Shown: positions 51,526-61,915 of the stretch, one piece after another
Numbering within the stretch: the stretch's first letter is position 1
Layout: every line of letters starts with the position of its first letter
Source of the DNA: an uncultured Flavobacteriaceae bacterium
Lineage (GTDB): Bacteria; Bacteroidota; Bacteroidia; Flavobacteriales; Flavobacteriaceae
DNA: 64,000 nucleotides
Direction of reading: 5' to 3'
Assembly (NCBI GenBank): GCA_947488435.1
Contig: CANKZG010000002.1
Location: 62,001-126,000 of the forward strand
The notes under the pieces: generated by a model
What the model was told of the DNA's origin: nothing
The model's input: only the letters and a program-made list of their open reading frames with translations
The model's database searches: none
Program-made: the position numbers and the translations under genes

Positions 51526-54500
51526 ATGAAGAAAAAACAGTATCTTTTTATCCTATTCTCGCTTACTTTAAGCACTTTATTTTATGCTCAAAATTTTACG
51601 GAACAGCAACAGGAAATGGAGTGGTTTTCCCTACCTAGTTCAACTACTTATTCTACTAATGACGATCAACTAGCGGATGTAGAACCCCAAAGTTCAATAG
51701 CTTTTGATAGTTCTCATAACATAGATCAATATGACTTTGAAGTAGTTGATATCGCAAGTATAGCGGATCCTGTATCCGATGAGCAGCCGAATACGAATGC
51801 TCTTTCTTTTTTTGGTCCCAATTTTATTACCATTTGGGATACCACACAACCTGGAACATCAGGAAGTAATGAAATCACAATTCCCACAAATCCGGCTTTT
51901 GTATATGATTATACCATAGATTGGGGAGATGGTTCTATGGATACCAATGTGGTAGGGGATATAACACACACCTATACAACCGATGGTACATATACCGTGC
52001 AAATAAGCGGAGATTTCCCAGCCATCTACTTCAATAATACTGGTGATAGACGAAAAATTATTGAAATTATAGAATGGGGAGATATTCAATGGCAAAGCAT
52101 GGAGAATGCCTTTTATGGATGTTCGAACTTAAATTTTGACGCAATTGATACGCCTGACCTTTCTCAGGTAAGTACACTAAAAAATATGTTTAGAGCTGCC
52201 AGTTCGTTTAATGGAATCATAAACAATTGGGTGGTAAATACGGTAACTGATATCTCTGGAATGTTTCAGGATGCAACCAGCTTTAACAGACCTCTAGATA
52301 ACTGGAATGTTGGTAATGTTACAGATATGTCTAATGCCTTCAATAGGGCAAGCTTATTTAATGAACCTCTAGATAACTGGAATACAGGATCGGTTACTAC
52401 AATGGAGGGAATGTTTAGTTCTGCAAATGCTTTCAATCAAAATATTGAATCTTGGAACGTAAGTGAAGTTGAGAATATGTCATCCATGTTTGCGGTCACC
52501 ATTAACTTTAATTTTCCGCTTAACAGCTGGGATGTAAGTAAGGTTACCAATATGTCGTCGATGTTCAGATCTTCGGGATACAATTTTCCGCTAAACAATT
52601 GGGATGTAAGCATTGTAACGGACATGTCTAGTATGTTTGAGCGATCAGGATTTAATCAATTCATAGATAACTGGGATGTAAGTAATGTTACGAATATGTC
52701 AGCTATGTTTGCTGAGAACGCTGCCTTTAATCAATCTCTTAACAGTTGGGATGTTAGTGCTGTAACCAGCATGCGGAGCATGTTTGCCGGATTTTCCTCA
52801 TTTCTAACGGTTTTTAATCAACCTCTAGATCAGTGGGATGTGAGCAATGTAACAGATATGTCTGAAATGTTTCAATCTTCTGTTTTTAATCAGCCCATAG
52901 GGAATTGGAATGTCAGTAGTGTTACTACTATGGAACAGATGTTTGAACGTGCCGAAAATTTTAATCAACCAATAGCGAATTGGAATGTAAGTATTGTTAC
53001 CTCCATGTCTCAGATGTTTAAGGAAGCTTTTGTCTTTAATCAACCTCTAAATACTTGGGATGTCAGTCAAGTTGATGATATGCGGTCGATGTTTGAAGAA
53101 GCGACTGAATTTAATCAGCCTTTGGATCAATGGGATGTGAGTATCGTAGAAGACATGAGAGCAATGTTTCTGGAAGCTACAACCTTTGATCAAGATTTAG
53201 GAAATTGGGATGTAAGTTTTGTTGGAGACATGACAGGGATGCTTAACAATTCAGGGCTTTCCAGAGCTAACTATGATACTACGCTTATTGGATGGTCGGC
53301 ACTTACTTTAGTTTCTAATGTAGATTTAGGTGCACAAGATCTAACCTATTGTGATGGACGTTTTGCACGTCAGGATATATTAGATAATTTTAATTGGACA
53401 ATCACTGGGGATCGTCAAGAATGTGATTTTGTGCTATGTACACCTTTTGTATCTCCAATGGATGGAGAAACAGAAGTACCCGCTAATTTTAATTTATTCT
53501 GGGAGCCAGTAAGCTCTGCAACAGGATATCGTCTTACCGTTTTAAGGAGAGATTTAGGAGGCACAGAAACACAGATATTAGACGATTTTGATGTTGGAAA
53601 TACTACTTTTTACGATTTTCCAACTGATTTTGTAGATGGAGATACCGTTTTTGCAACGGTTGTACCTTTTAATGATGATGGTCCAGCTACAGGCTGTACT
53701 CCGATAAGTTTTACGATTGTTCCAGCATTTGCAGAGGGAACAGAAGCATTTAAACTAACTTTTGATACACGAATTGAAGATCCTGGATCGACTCCTATGG
53801 ATCAGCTTCGATTGGATGTAAATACGAGTTTTACTTATGATTATACCATCGATTGGGGTGATGGACGGTATGACAATAATGTTACCGCCGAAATAACGCA
53901 TACGTACCTTACTCCTGGTATTTATACCATTGCTATTATAGGAACTTACCCCTCACATTTTTATACAAATGATTCTCGTGATAACCGAAAACTACTAACC
54001 ATAGATCAATGGGGTACACAAGTATGGCAGACGATGAGAGAATCGTTTAGCGGATGTATGAATATGACTTATAGTGCAACGGATGTTCCTGACCTGTCTC
54101 AAGTAACAGACATGTCTAGAATGTTCCGCAGAACAAGCCAGTTTAATGGAAATATTAACAACTGGAATGTAAGTAATGTCGAAAATATGAGTGGTCTGTT
54201 TGATGGGTTTATTGGACCTTCAATATATAATCAACCCTTAGATAATTGGGATGTAAGTAGCGTAACAGATATGTCCGAGATGTTTCAAAGCGCATTTCGT
54301 TTCAATCAAAATATAAATAACTGGGATGTTAGCAGTGTAACTAATATGCGATCCATGTTTGCCGGTTCTTTCGGGCCAATGGATTTTAACCAACCGCTTA
54401 ACAATTGGAATGTTTCATCGGTTACGAACATGAGTGCAATGTTTATTGTTACCAGCGCATTTGATCAACCTATTGAAAATTGGGATGTGTCTTCCGTAGA

Positions 54501-57500
54501 AGATATGAGTTTGATGTTCTTTAGAACAGATGCTTTTAATCAACCTCTTGATGGATGGGATGTAAGTAGTGTAACTACAATGTCGAGAATGTTTGAAGAC
54601 GCAGCAGTGTTTAATCAGCCTTTAGACTCCTGGGATGTGGGCAGTGTTACTCGAATGGATAGTATGTTTGAACTCGCTGTTGATTTTAATCAACCGTTAA
54701 ACTCTTGGAATGTAAGCGCTGTGAATACGATGGAAGGTATGTTTCAAAGAGCCGAAAGTTTTAATGAAAATATAAGTAATTGGGATGTAAGCGCTGTGAC
54801 CAACATGCGATTTATGTTTGAAAATACGGATAGCTTCGATCAACCCATTGGCAATTGGAATGTTTCTTCCGTAACCACAATGGAATCTATGTTCCAAAAC
54901 ACTTCAGTTTTTAATCAGCAAATTAATACTTGGGATGTTTCTCAGGTCTTAAATATGAGATCAATGTTTGATGGTGCAGAATTGTTTGATCAACCCATCG
55001 AAAATTGGAATGTAAGTTCGGTAGTTATTATGGCCTCAATGTTTGAAGACGCAGAGGTTTTTAATCAACCTATTGAAAATTGGAACGTAAGTGCTGTGGC
55101 AGATATGTCTTCCATGTTTAAGAATGCACAATTGTTTAATCAACCTATTGACAATTGGGATGTAAGTTCAGTTACGCTAATGAATTCCATGTTTGAAGGG
55201 GCTCAGGTATTTAATCAACCCATTAACAGTTGGGATGTAGCCTCGGTAACGCGAATGGATCTCATGTTCAAAAATGCGTTGGTATTCAATCAACCTTTGG
55301 ACAATTGGAATACTGGTGAAGCCTTAACTATGCTTGAAATGTTTAGAGGTGCAGCTGCTTTTAATCAACCTATTGATAGTTGGAACGTAGCATTTGTTAC
55401 CACTATGGAAGCCATGTTTCAGGATGCTACTTCATACAATCAATCTATGAACTCATGGAATGTAGCTTCGGTAACAACTATGGAACGTATGTTTAGTGGG
55501 GCTTCTTTATTTAATGGAACAATAGATGATTGGAATGTACGCCGTGTAAGCACCATGAGTGAGATGTTTAGAGATGCCACTGCTTTTAATCAAACGATCA
55601 ATAGCTGGCGTGTTGTTGGAGTAGCTAACATGAACAATATGTTTAGAAATGCCAGCACTTTTAATCAAGCACTAGATCGTTGGGATTTAGGTTCGGTTAG
55701 CATGTCTTCGATGTTTTTTGATGCTGTTGTTTTTGATCAATTTTTGGGTGATTGGAATATCAGTCAAGTGAACAATATGACAAATATGCTGGACAATACA
55801 GCACTGTCTTTAGTAAACTATGACAATACGCTTATTGCCTGGTCCGAACAATCATTGACTAGCGGAATTACATTAGGAGCACTGGGGTTACCTTATTGCG
55901 ATGCATTGGAAGAAAGACAATCGATCATTGATAGCTTTGGCTGGTCCATTATTGGAGATGTTTTAGATTGCCCACTTCCCGCTTGTACACAATTAACAGC
56001 TCCTTTAGATGGAGATATTGATGTGCCTATTAATACCAATTTAAATTGGGAGTCTATTTTGTACGCAAGAAATTATAGACTTACAGTAAGAGTAGAACCT
56101 GGTGGAGCTATCATTGTAAATGACGAAATCGTTAATGAAACTTCTTACGAATTTCCTGCTGATTTTAATGCTGGAGATACCGTATTTGTAACTATAATCC
56201 CATTTAATGAAACTGGTGATGCAGTGGGATGTACGGAAGAGAGTTTTGTGATCATAAATGATGCTACTCCAACAGTACCAGAGTGTACGACCCTGTCAAG
56301 TCCGTTAAATGGCGATGTAGATGTATCTGTGGCTACAGATTTAAGCTGGGAGCCTATTGTAAATGCCGATGGATATCGACTTTCCATTGGAACTACCGCT
56401 GGGGGAACAGAACTTATCAATAATCAAGATGTTGGAAATATTACCACTTTTGATTTACCAAATGATCTTCCCGAGGATACTGCAATTTTTGTAACAATTA
56501 CACCATACAACGGGGTTGGGGATGCTACCAGCTGTACTGAAGAAAGTTTCACAACCGAAATTATACCTGTACCACCACTTTGTACAACTTTAACCACCCC
56601 TCTTGATGGAGCTACCGAAATTCCAGTAGATACAGATATAAGTTGGAATGCAGTAACCAATACCACTGGATATTTACTTTCTGTAGGCACAACTTCTGGA
56701 GGCACAAATATTGTTAATAGTCTGAACGTAGGGAATGTAACCACATTTGATTTACCCGAAGATTTACCTGAAAATAGAACAATTTATGTAACTATAGTTC
56801 CTTTTAATGAAGTAGGGGATGCTATCTCATGTTCGGAAGAGAGTTTTACCACCGCAGCAGCTCCTGCACCTCCAGTATGTACGAACTTATTAAGTCCATT
56901 AAACGGTGCGGTAAATGTAGCTGTGAGTACAGATTTGAGTTGGAATATTGCTGCAGGAGCAACAGGATATCGTATTTCGGTTGGAACAACCTTAGGAGGT
57001 ACAGATATTATTAACGATCAAGATGTTGGTAATGTAACTACCTTTGATTTGCCTACCGATTTACCTGAAAATACCATCATTTATGTGGCAATTACACCAT
57101 TTAACACTATTGGTGATGCCATAGGGTGTACGTCAGAAAGCTTTACAACCGGTGCTATTTTAATGCTACCAAACTGTACAACACTTTCAGCTCCTTTGAA
57201 TGGTGCAACGGATGTTGCCATTACTACGGACTTAAGTTGGAATGCAGTTTCGAATGCCACTGCTTATCGAATAACCGTAGGTACAACCGCTGGTGGTACC
57301 GATATTATTAATAATCAAGATGTCGGTAATGTAACTACTTTTGATTTACCGGTTGATTTACCTGAAAACACTACGATTTATGTTACTATCGTGCCCTTCA
57401 ACGCGGCAGGTGATGCTGTAGGGTGTACCGAAGAAAGTTTTACCACAGCAATAACAACCAATATCCCGTTATGTACAACCTTGGTAAGTCCGCTGAACGG

Positions 57501-58938
57501 AGCAATTGATGTTGCCATTGCCACTGATTTAAGTTGGAATATGGTTGCAGAAGCTACAAGTTACAGAATTTCTGTAGGAACAACTTCTGGGGGTATTGAT
57601 ATTATTAATAATCAAGATGTTGGAAATATAACAACATTTGATTTACCTACAGATTTACCCGAGAACAGTGATATCTATGTAACTATTACACCTTTCAATG
57701 CAGCTGGCGATGCTATTGGTTGTGCGGAAGAGAGTTTTACAACAATCGTATCTACAACAGTGCCATCATGTACGGCTTTAACAGATCCTTTAAATGGAAC
57801 AACGGGAATAGCTGTTACTACGGATTTAAGCTGGAATGTGGCCACAGATGCCACGGCTTACCGAATTTCTGTAGGTACAACCTCTGGTGGAACAGATATT
57901 ATTAATGACCAAGACGTAGGCAATGTAACGACTTATGATTTGCCTACCGATTTACCCGAAAACAGTGTTATTTATGTGACAATTACACCTTTTAACGCTA
58001 TTGGAGATGCCAATGGATGTGCGGAAGAAAGTTTTACAACAATAGCTTCAATGACAGTGCCATCTTGTACAGCTCTAGCAGATCCTTTAAATGGTACAAC
58101 GGGAATTTCGGTTACCACGGATTTAAGTTGGAACCCGGCAATGGATGCTACAGGTTACAGAATTTCAGTAGGTACAACCTCTGGAGGAACTGACATTATT
58201 AATGATCAGGATGTAGGCAATGTGACAACTTTTGATCTGCCGAACGATTTACCCGAAAATAGTGTTATTTATGTAACAATTACACCATTTAATACGAATG
58301 GGGATGCTATTGGATGTACCGAAGAAAGCTTTGCTACAGAAGCATTTCCTGTAGCTCCCGAATGTACGGCATTAAATAATCCAATCAATGGGACTTTGGA
58401 TGTTTCAACAAATATCAATTTAAGTTGGAATGCCATTGATAATGCCGAGGGTTATCGACTTAGTGTTGGAACCAACCCTGGAGAAACTGACATTATAAAC
58501 AATTTAGATGTAGGCAATGTAACAACGTTCATTTTCCAGAATGAACTGCCTGAAAATACCATTATTTATGTCACTATAATACCGTTTAATGCCATAGGAG
58601 ATGCTGTTGGATGTACCGAAGAAAGCTTTAGAACAATCACAACGGATAATACGAAATATGGTTTTTCGCCAGATGGAGATGGAATTAATGAATTTTGGCG
58701 TATCGATGGTATTGAAAATTACCCAGATAACCAGGTAACCATCTTTAATAGATTAGGAAACATAGTTTTCCAAATACAAGGATATGACAATGCCTCAAGA
58801 GTTTTTTCAGGAATAGCCAATAAGTCAAGAACTTTAGGTGCAGATCAACTTCCCGAAGGAACTTATTTTTTCGATATACAAATTAACGGTTCAAATAACC
58901 TTAGACAGCTAAAGGGCTTTTTAGTCCTAAAAAGATAG
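51526..58938 (+). CDS. Giant BspA-like surface protein with T9SS type B sorting domain, 2470 aa
   Basis: Signal peptide (LFILFSLTLSTLFYAQ). Layout: PKD-like domain (~120-165, IDWGDGSMDTN), first DUF285/BspA array (~225-575), one Fn3-like unit (~635-735), a second PKD-like domain (~750-810), second DUF285 array (~845-1420), nine tandem Fn3-like units of 99 residues (~1485-2370), and a gliding-motility-type C-terminal domain (KYGFSPDGDGINEFW, NRLGNIVFQIQGYDN, GTYFFDIQI). The last domain marks type IX secretion by the SprF/PorP-dependent route, and the next gene is exactly such a partner. BspA repeats form a curved solenoid used for adhesion to host or matrix proteins. Likely an adhesin on the cell surface. 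Confidence 0.95.
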   Translation: MKKKQYLFILFSLTLSTLFYAQNFTEQQQEMEWFSLPSSTTYSTNDDQLADVEPQSSIAFDSSHNIDQYDFEVVDIASIADPVSDEQPNTNALSFFGPNFITIWDTTQPGTSGSNEITIPTNPAFVYDYTIDWGDGSMDTNVVGDITHTYTTDGTYTVQISGDFPAIYFNNTGDRRKIIEIIEWGDIQWQSMENAFYGCSNLNFDAIDTPDLSQVSTLKNMFRAASSFNGIINNWVVNTVTDISGMFQDATSFNRPLDNWNVGNVTDMSNAFNRASLFNEPLDNWNTGSVTTMEGMFSSANAFNQNIESWNVSEVENMSSMFAVTINFNFPLNSWDVSKVTNMSSMFRSSGYNFPLNNWDVSIVTDMSSMFERSGFNQFIDNWDVSNVTNMSAMFAENAAFNQSLNSWDVSAVTSMRSMFAGFSSFLTVFNQPLDQWDVSNVTDMSEMFQSSVFNQPIGNWNVSSVTTMEQMFERAENFNQPIANWNVSIVTSMSQMFKEAFVFNQPLNTWDVSQVDDMRSMFEEATEFNQPLDQWDVSIVEDMRAMFLEATTFDQDLGNWDVSFVGDMTGMLNNSGLSRANYDTTLIGWSALTLVSNVDLGAQDLTYCDGRFARQDILDNFNWTITGDRQECDFVLCTPFVSPMDGETEVPANFNLFWEPVSSATGYRLTVLRRDLGGTETQILDDFDVGNTTFYDFPTDFVDGDTVFATVVPFNDDGPATGCTPISFTIVPAFAEGTEAFKLTFDTRIEDPGSTPMDQLRLDVNTSFTYDYTIDWGDGRYDNNVTAEITHTYLTPGIYTIAIIGTYPSHFYTNDSRDNRKLLTIDQWGTQVWQTMRESFSGCMNMTYSATDVPDLSQVTDMSRMFRRTSQFNGNINNWNVSNVENMSGLFDGFIGPSIYNQPLDNWDVSSVTDMSEMFQSAFRFNQNINNWDVSSVTNMRSMFAGSFGPMDFNQPLNNWNVSSVTNMSAMFIVTSAFDQPIENWDVSSVEDMSLMFFRTDAFNQPLDGWDVSSVTTMSRMFEDAAVFNQPLDSWDVGSVTRMDSMFELAVDFNQPLNSWNVSAVNTMEGMFQRAESFNENISNWDVSAVTNMRFMFENTDSFDQPIGNWNVSSVTTMESMFQNTSVFNQQINTWDVSQVLNMRSMFDGAELFDQPIENWNVSSVVIMASMFEDAEVFNQPIENWNVSAVADMSSMFKNAQLFNQPIDNWDVSSVTLMNSMFEGAQVFNQPINSWDVASVTRMDLMFKNALVFNQPLDNWNTGEALTMLEMFRGAAAFNQPIDSWNVAFVTTMEAMFQDATSYNQSMNSWNVASVTTMERMFSGASLFNGTIDDWNVRRVSTMSEMFRDATAFNQTINSWRVVGVANMNNMFRNASTFNQALDRWDLGSVSMSSMFFDAVVFDQFLGDWNISQVNNMTNMLDNTALSLVNYDNTLIAWSEQSLTSGITLGALGLPYCDALEERQSIIDSFGWSIIGDVLDCPLPACTQLTAPLDGDIDVPINTNLNWESILYARNYRLTVRVEPGGAIIVNDEIVNETSYEFPADFNAGDTVFVTIIPFNETGDAVGCTEESFVIINDATPTVPECTTLSSPLNGDVDVSVATDLSWEPIVNADGYRLSIGTTAGGTELINNQDVGNITTFDLPNDLPEDTAIFVTITPYNGVGDATSCTEESFTTEIIPVPPLCTTLTTPLDGATEIPVDTDISWNAVTNTTGYLLSVGTTSGGTNIVNSLNVGNVTTFDLPEDLPENRTIYVTIVPFNEVGDAISCSEESFTTAAAPAPPVCTNLLSPLNGAVNVAVSTDLSWNIAAGATGYRISVGTTLGGTDIINDQDVGNVTTFDLPTDLPENTIIYVAITPFNTIGDAIGCTSESFTTGAILMLPNCTTLSAPLNGATDVAITTDLSWNAVSNATAYRITVGTTAGGTDIINNQDVGNVTTFDLPVDLPENTTIYVTIVPFNAAGDAVGCTEESFTTAITTNIPLCTTLVSPLNGAIDVAIATDLSWNMVAEATSYRISVGTTSGGIDIINNQDVGNITTFDLPTDLPENSDIYVTITPFNAAGDAIGCAEESFTTIVSTTVPSCTALTDPLNGTTGIAVTTDLSWNVATDATAYRISVGTTSGGTDIINDQDVGNVTTYDLPTDLPENSVIYVTITPFNAIGDANGCAEESFTTIASMTVPSCTALADPLNGTTGISVTTDLSWNPAMDATGYRISVGTTSGGTDIINDQDVGNVTTFDLPNDLPENSVIYVTITPFNTNGDAIGCTEESFATEAFPVAPECTALNNPINGTLDVSTNINLSWNAIDNAEGYRLSVGTNPGETDIINNLDVGNVTTFIFQNELPENTIIYVTIIPFNAIGDAVGCTEESFRTITTDNTKYGFSPDGDGINEFWRIDGIENYPDNQVTIFNRLGNIVFQIQGYDNASRVFSGIANKSRTLGADQLPEGTYFFDIQINGSNNLRQLKGFLVLKR
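52200..53260 (+). repeat. First BspA/DUF285 repeat array
   Basis: About 14 units of ~24-25 residues of the form FNQPLDxWDVSxVTxMSxMFxxA. Coding repeats within the 2470-residue protein. Confidence 0.9.
54070..55790 (+). repeat. Second BspA/DUF285 repeat array
   Basis: About 23 units with the same consensus as the first array, after a second PKD-like unit. The whole PKD plus array block looks like an internal duplication with later expansion. Confidence 0.9.
55980..58640 (+). repeat. Nine tandem Fn3-like repeats, 297-base period
   Basis: Units start with CTxLxxPLNG, continue DLSWNxxxxATxYRxSVGTT and DVGNVTTFDLP, and end GCxEESFTT. The spacing of successive GCAEESFTT codons (57721 and 58018) is 297 bases, 99 residues. 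The units from ~57,180 to 58,330 are the most alike. Each carries two Cys that could pair. Confidence 0.9.
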
Positions 58939-58943
58939 TTTTC

Positions 58944-59855
58944 ATGAAAAACAACCTACTAACAATAGCGCTAATAGCTTTTTGCTTTTTTGAGACACAC
59001 GGTCAACAAACGCCGGTTTTCTCAGATTACAATTACAATACAATTTTAATTAACCCCGCTCACGCCGGTTTTTACGAAGATGCGGATGTTACCATATCTA
59101 ACAGAGGAAACTTAAATGCAGTGGAGGGAAGCCCTCAAAGTTTAAGTATAACGGCAAACATTCCGTTTCGGTCTAAAAAGGTAGGTCTAGGAGCAGGGTT
59201 TATAAGTGATCAAATTGGAGTAACTACCTCTAATCTTTTCTTCGCTTCTTACGCCTATAAAGTCATTTTTAACGATGATTACAACCAGCGAAAAGCTTGG
59301 AATTACAATCCAACCGTTTTTTCTTTTGGAATAACAGGAGGTATTTTACAATTTGATGAAAACTTAGTGTCTTTGGGCATTTTAAATGATCCGAATTTTC
59401 AAAATAATGTTAATACCACAGTGCCAACTGTAGGTGCTGGCTTTTTGTACAATAGAAATAGCATCTATTTTGGAGCTTCTGCTACCAATCTTTTGGGAAA
59501 TACATTTACTACAGAAGAAAATATTAATATCGAGAGCTCCTATTATGTGCATGGGGGATATCGTTTTTTTCTCACAAAATTTCAAGAAGTACTAATTACC
59601 CCAAATACTTTAATTCGATATGTAGCTGGTGCTCCCACGCAGGTAGACCTAAATATTGTTGCAAATTATAGGAACATTATTGAGGCTGGTACTGGATATC
59701 GCACAAATGCCTCAGTCAACTTCTTTGTAGGATTCTATGCATTTCAAAATTTTAGAGTATTATTTAACTACACCGCAAATACAACGCAAACTCCTATAAA
59801 TAACACGCTCGGAGTGGCGCTGAGCTACCGTCTTGGAACAGGCTTTAATTTTTAA
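58944..59855 (+). CDS. PorP/SprF-family type IX secretion outer-membrane protein
   Basis: 303 residues. Signal peptide (LLTIALIAFCFFETHGQQ) and the family start QTPVFSDYNYNTILINPAHA followed by barrel strands (GLGAGFISDQIGV, FSFGITGGILQFDEN, LFNYTANTTQTP) ending in GVALSYRLGTGFNF with terminal Phe. PorP/SprF-like proteins come as partners of single large cargo proteins with type B sorting domains and are needed to hold or deliver them at the surface. Its gene starts five bases after the stop of the BspA-like gene, so the two form a cargo/partner pair. Confidence 0.95.
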   Translation: MKNNLLTIALIAFCFFETHGQQTPVFSDYNYNTILINPAHAGFYEDADVTISNRGNLNAVEGSPQSLSITANIPFRSKKVGLGAGFISDQIGVTTSNLFFASYAYKVIFNDDYNQRKAWNYNPTVFSFGITGGILQFDENLVSLGILNDPNFQNNVNTTVPTVGAGFLYNRNSIYFGASATNLLGNTFTTEENINIESSYYVHGGYRFFLTKFQEVLITPNTLIRYVAGAPTQVDLNIVANYRNIIEAGTGYRTNASVNFFVGFYAFQNFRVLFNYTANTTQTPINNTLGVALSYRLGTGFNF

Positions 59856-59901
59856 AATAATTGTTTTGTAAAAACCCAATATTCCATAAACTATAAGGTG
59901 T

Positions 59902-60603
59902 TTATGGCTTTGAGTTGTAAAGTCTACTTACTGCACTTTTATAGGTTTGACCAATAGGAATTTTATGTGTTGTGATGTAAATTCTATTGCCTTCTATTTG
60001 TTTTATTTTATCTAAGGCCACAATAAAAGATTTATGAACTCTTAAAAAATTCGTAGTAGGCAGTAAATGTTCATAATGTGTAATGTTTTCATGACTAACA
60101 ATCATTTCTCCCTGAATGTGCAATTTGGTATAATTACCATAAGCCTCAATATATAGGATTTGATGCGTGTTTATTTGATGGTATTTTTTATCTCCTTTTA
60201 CAAAAAAACGCATTTCGGACATCAAAACACTTTCGTTATCCTTTGATTTTTCTTGAGGTTCTATAGCTTTGTTTATTGCCTTCACAAAGCGATCAAAACT
60301 AAAAGGCTTTAAGAGATAATCAGAAACATTAAGTTCATAACCTTCTAATGCAAACTCTTTATATGCGGAGGTGACAATTACTTTGGGGGGATTGGACAAT
60401 GTTTTTAAAAAATCAAAGCCACTTAATTTTGGCATATTTAAATCCAAAAACATGATATCTACAGTTTGTTGATTGAAAAACGCTATAGCTTCCATTGCAT
60501 TGTAACAATGATGTTTAAGTTTAAGATGAGGTAGCATACCACAAAACTCAGTGATAACCTGATGTGCAAGAGGCTCATCGTCAACAATAATATAGGTGAT
60601 CAT
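59902..60603 (-). CDS. LytTR-family response regulator
   Basis: 233 residues. Receiver domain (1-120): YIIVDDEPLAHQVI with the acidic pair, phosphoacceptor Asp in IMFLDLNMPKLSG, Thr/Ser and Lys in VIVTSAYKE and YLLKPFSFDRF. LytTR DNA-binding domain (~135-230): QILYIEAYGNYTKLHIQGE, FLRVHKSFIVALDKI and ITTHKIPIGQTYKSAVS. Overlaps the kinase gene by four bases (ATGA), a coupled pair. Probably controls the divergent ABC exporter. Confidence 0.95.
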   Translation of the reverse strand: MITYIIVDDEPLAHQVITEFCGMLPHLKLKHHCYNAMEAIAFFNQQTVDIMFLDLNMPKLSGFDFLKTLSNPPKVIVTSAYKEFALEGYELNVSDYLLKPFSFDRFVKAINKAIEPQEKSKDNESVLMSEMRFFVKGDKKYHQINTHQILYIEAYGNYTKLHIQGEMIVSHENITHYEHLLPTTNFLRVHKSFIVALDKIKQIEGNRIYITTHKIPIGQTYKSAVSRLYNSKP

Positions 60604-61715
60604 ATCGTGTTCAGTATTAAATTTACATTATAGATAGGAGCTTCAACCGTAATTTTAAGTTTGTGTTTGCCGGGATAAAGTAATGCTAATCTACGTTTCA
60701 AATTTTCTAAACCTATTCCTTTTTGTTGTTGTTCCAGCGCTATTTCAAAATTGTTTTCTATAGTGAAATAAAGGGATGCTTTATCACTAATCAACCGAAT
60801 GTTTATATAAGCGTTTTCGGTTAGCTTTTCCACCCCATGTTTAAAGGCATTCTCTAAAAATATTATAAATAATAGTGGCGGGACTTTATCCTCTGGAGAA
60901 CAATGATGCTCAAAGTTAACAGTTACTTTTTTATGATGTCTTATCTCATGCAGAGCAATATAATTTTTAAGATAAGTAATTTCTTCTTCCACGGGTACAA
61001 AATCTTTTTTTCCCTCATAAATAGTGTAGCGCATCATATCAGAAAGCTTTAGTATAACCTCAGGAGCCTGTTCCGATTGCTTTATCGTAAGTGCATAGAG
61101 GTTATTTAAGGTATTAAAAAAGAAATGCGGATTCACCTGTGTTTTTAAAAGTTCGAGCTCCGCTTTTGCCTTTTCAGATCGTATGTTTCTGAACCACTTC
61201 CATTGTTCGTATAGCCATAGCGCGAAAAGAAAAGGTATGGGAGCAATTAAAAGGTTAAATGCTTTGTTATGATATAGACTTACATAAGCCGCATCCATTC
61301 GCAGGTAAAAAAAGTAAGCAAGGAGCAAGCCATAGGAAATGAGAATCCAATTGCGATACTTGATGAAGAATTTTGGAAAAATCAAATAGCATATACCCAA
61401 CCAGAATACAACTAATAGTAAAATTACTAAGGGATGATCAGGGGTGGTAAAATAGCTGTCTATTCCAAAAATCATAAAAAGAACAACAAGCAGTACTACA
61501 ACTTTAATTACCGTATTTTTTTTTGTCTTTAAGTAGTTGATATAGTGAATGGGAACTGAAATTACAAGCCACCAAAAAAGTAGCAAAATAGTAGTTTCCC
61601 ATGGGGCATCTTTGGCAATTCTAATGAAATCAATAGCCGATAAATACCAAAGTAAAACACCTAATATCGCCGCTCCAATAAAAAAAGCTTTATACTTTTT
61701 TAGAAAGTTAATCAT
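60600..61715 (-). CDS. LytS-type sensor histidine kinase
   Basis: 371 residues. Six predicted transmembrane helices in the first ~165 residues (for example FFIGAAILGVLLWYLSAI, VIKVVVLLVVLFMIFGI), with no large extracytoplasmic domain, so it senses the membrane or a transported compound. Phosphoacceptor region VNPHFFFNTLNNLYALT (~193, His_kinase type), then DMMRYTIYEG, ATPase N-box ENAFKHGVEKL (~287) and G-box GIGLENLKRRL (~337). Adjacent response regulator and divergent ABC genes suggest a self-contained sensing/export unit. Confidence 0.93.
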   Translation of the reverse strand: MINFLKKYKAFFIGAAILGVLLWYLSAIDFIRIAKDAPWETTILLLFWWLVISVPIHYINYLKTKKNTVIKVVVLLVVLFMIFGIDSYFTTPDHPLVILLLVVFWLGICYLIFPKFFIKYRNWILISYGLLLAYFFYLRMDAAYVSLYHNKAFNLLIAPIPFLFALWLYEQWKWFRNIRSEKAKAELELLKTQVNPHFFFNTLNNLYALTIKQSEQAPEVILKLSDMMRYTIYEGKKDFVPVEEEITYLKNYIALHEIRHHKKVTVNFEHHCSPEDKVPPLLFIIFLENAFKHGVEKLTENAYINIRLISDKASLYFTIENNFEIALEQQQKGIGLENLKRRLALLYPGKHKLKITVEAPIYNVNLILNTI

Positions 61716-61870
61716 ACTTCAAAACTACTTTTCTACTTGGATTTCAACAAAAGTATTGACAGATACTACCAAAATTATAATGAACACCTTCTTTTTTTTA
61801 ATGAACAGGAATTGATATTTATTTTTTGATTGTTTAATCCATTTAAAACAGGTTTAGTCATTCTAATTAG

Positions 61871-61898
61871 TTGCGATGGTAATTCATGTTTAGGTTCG
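61871..61898 (+). promoter_or_regulatory. Possible promoter of the ABC exporter operon
   Basis: TTG at 61871-61873 and TAGGTTCG at 61891-61898 (one mismatch to TAnnTTTG) with a 17-base spacer, 18 bases before the ATPase start. Confidence 0.35.
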
Positions 61899-61915
61899 TC
61901 TCAAAATAAGGAAAA

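Noticed and set aside
52200-55790. Regularly spaced repeats that might suggest CRISPR or satellite DNA
   Set aside because: They are in-frame ~24-25-residue coding units of a BspA-like protein; the DNA repeats are divergent and have no unique spacers.
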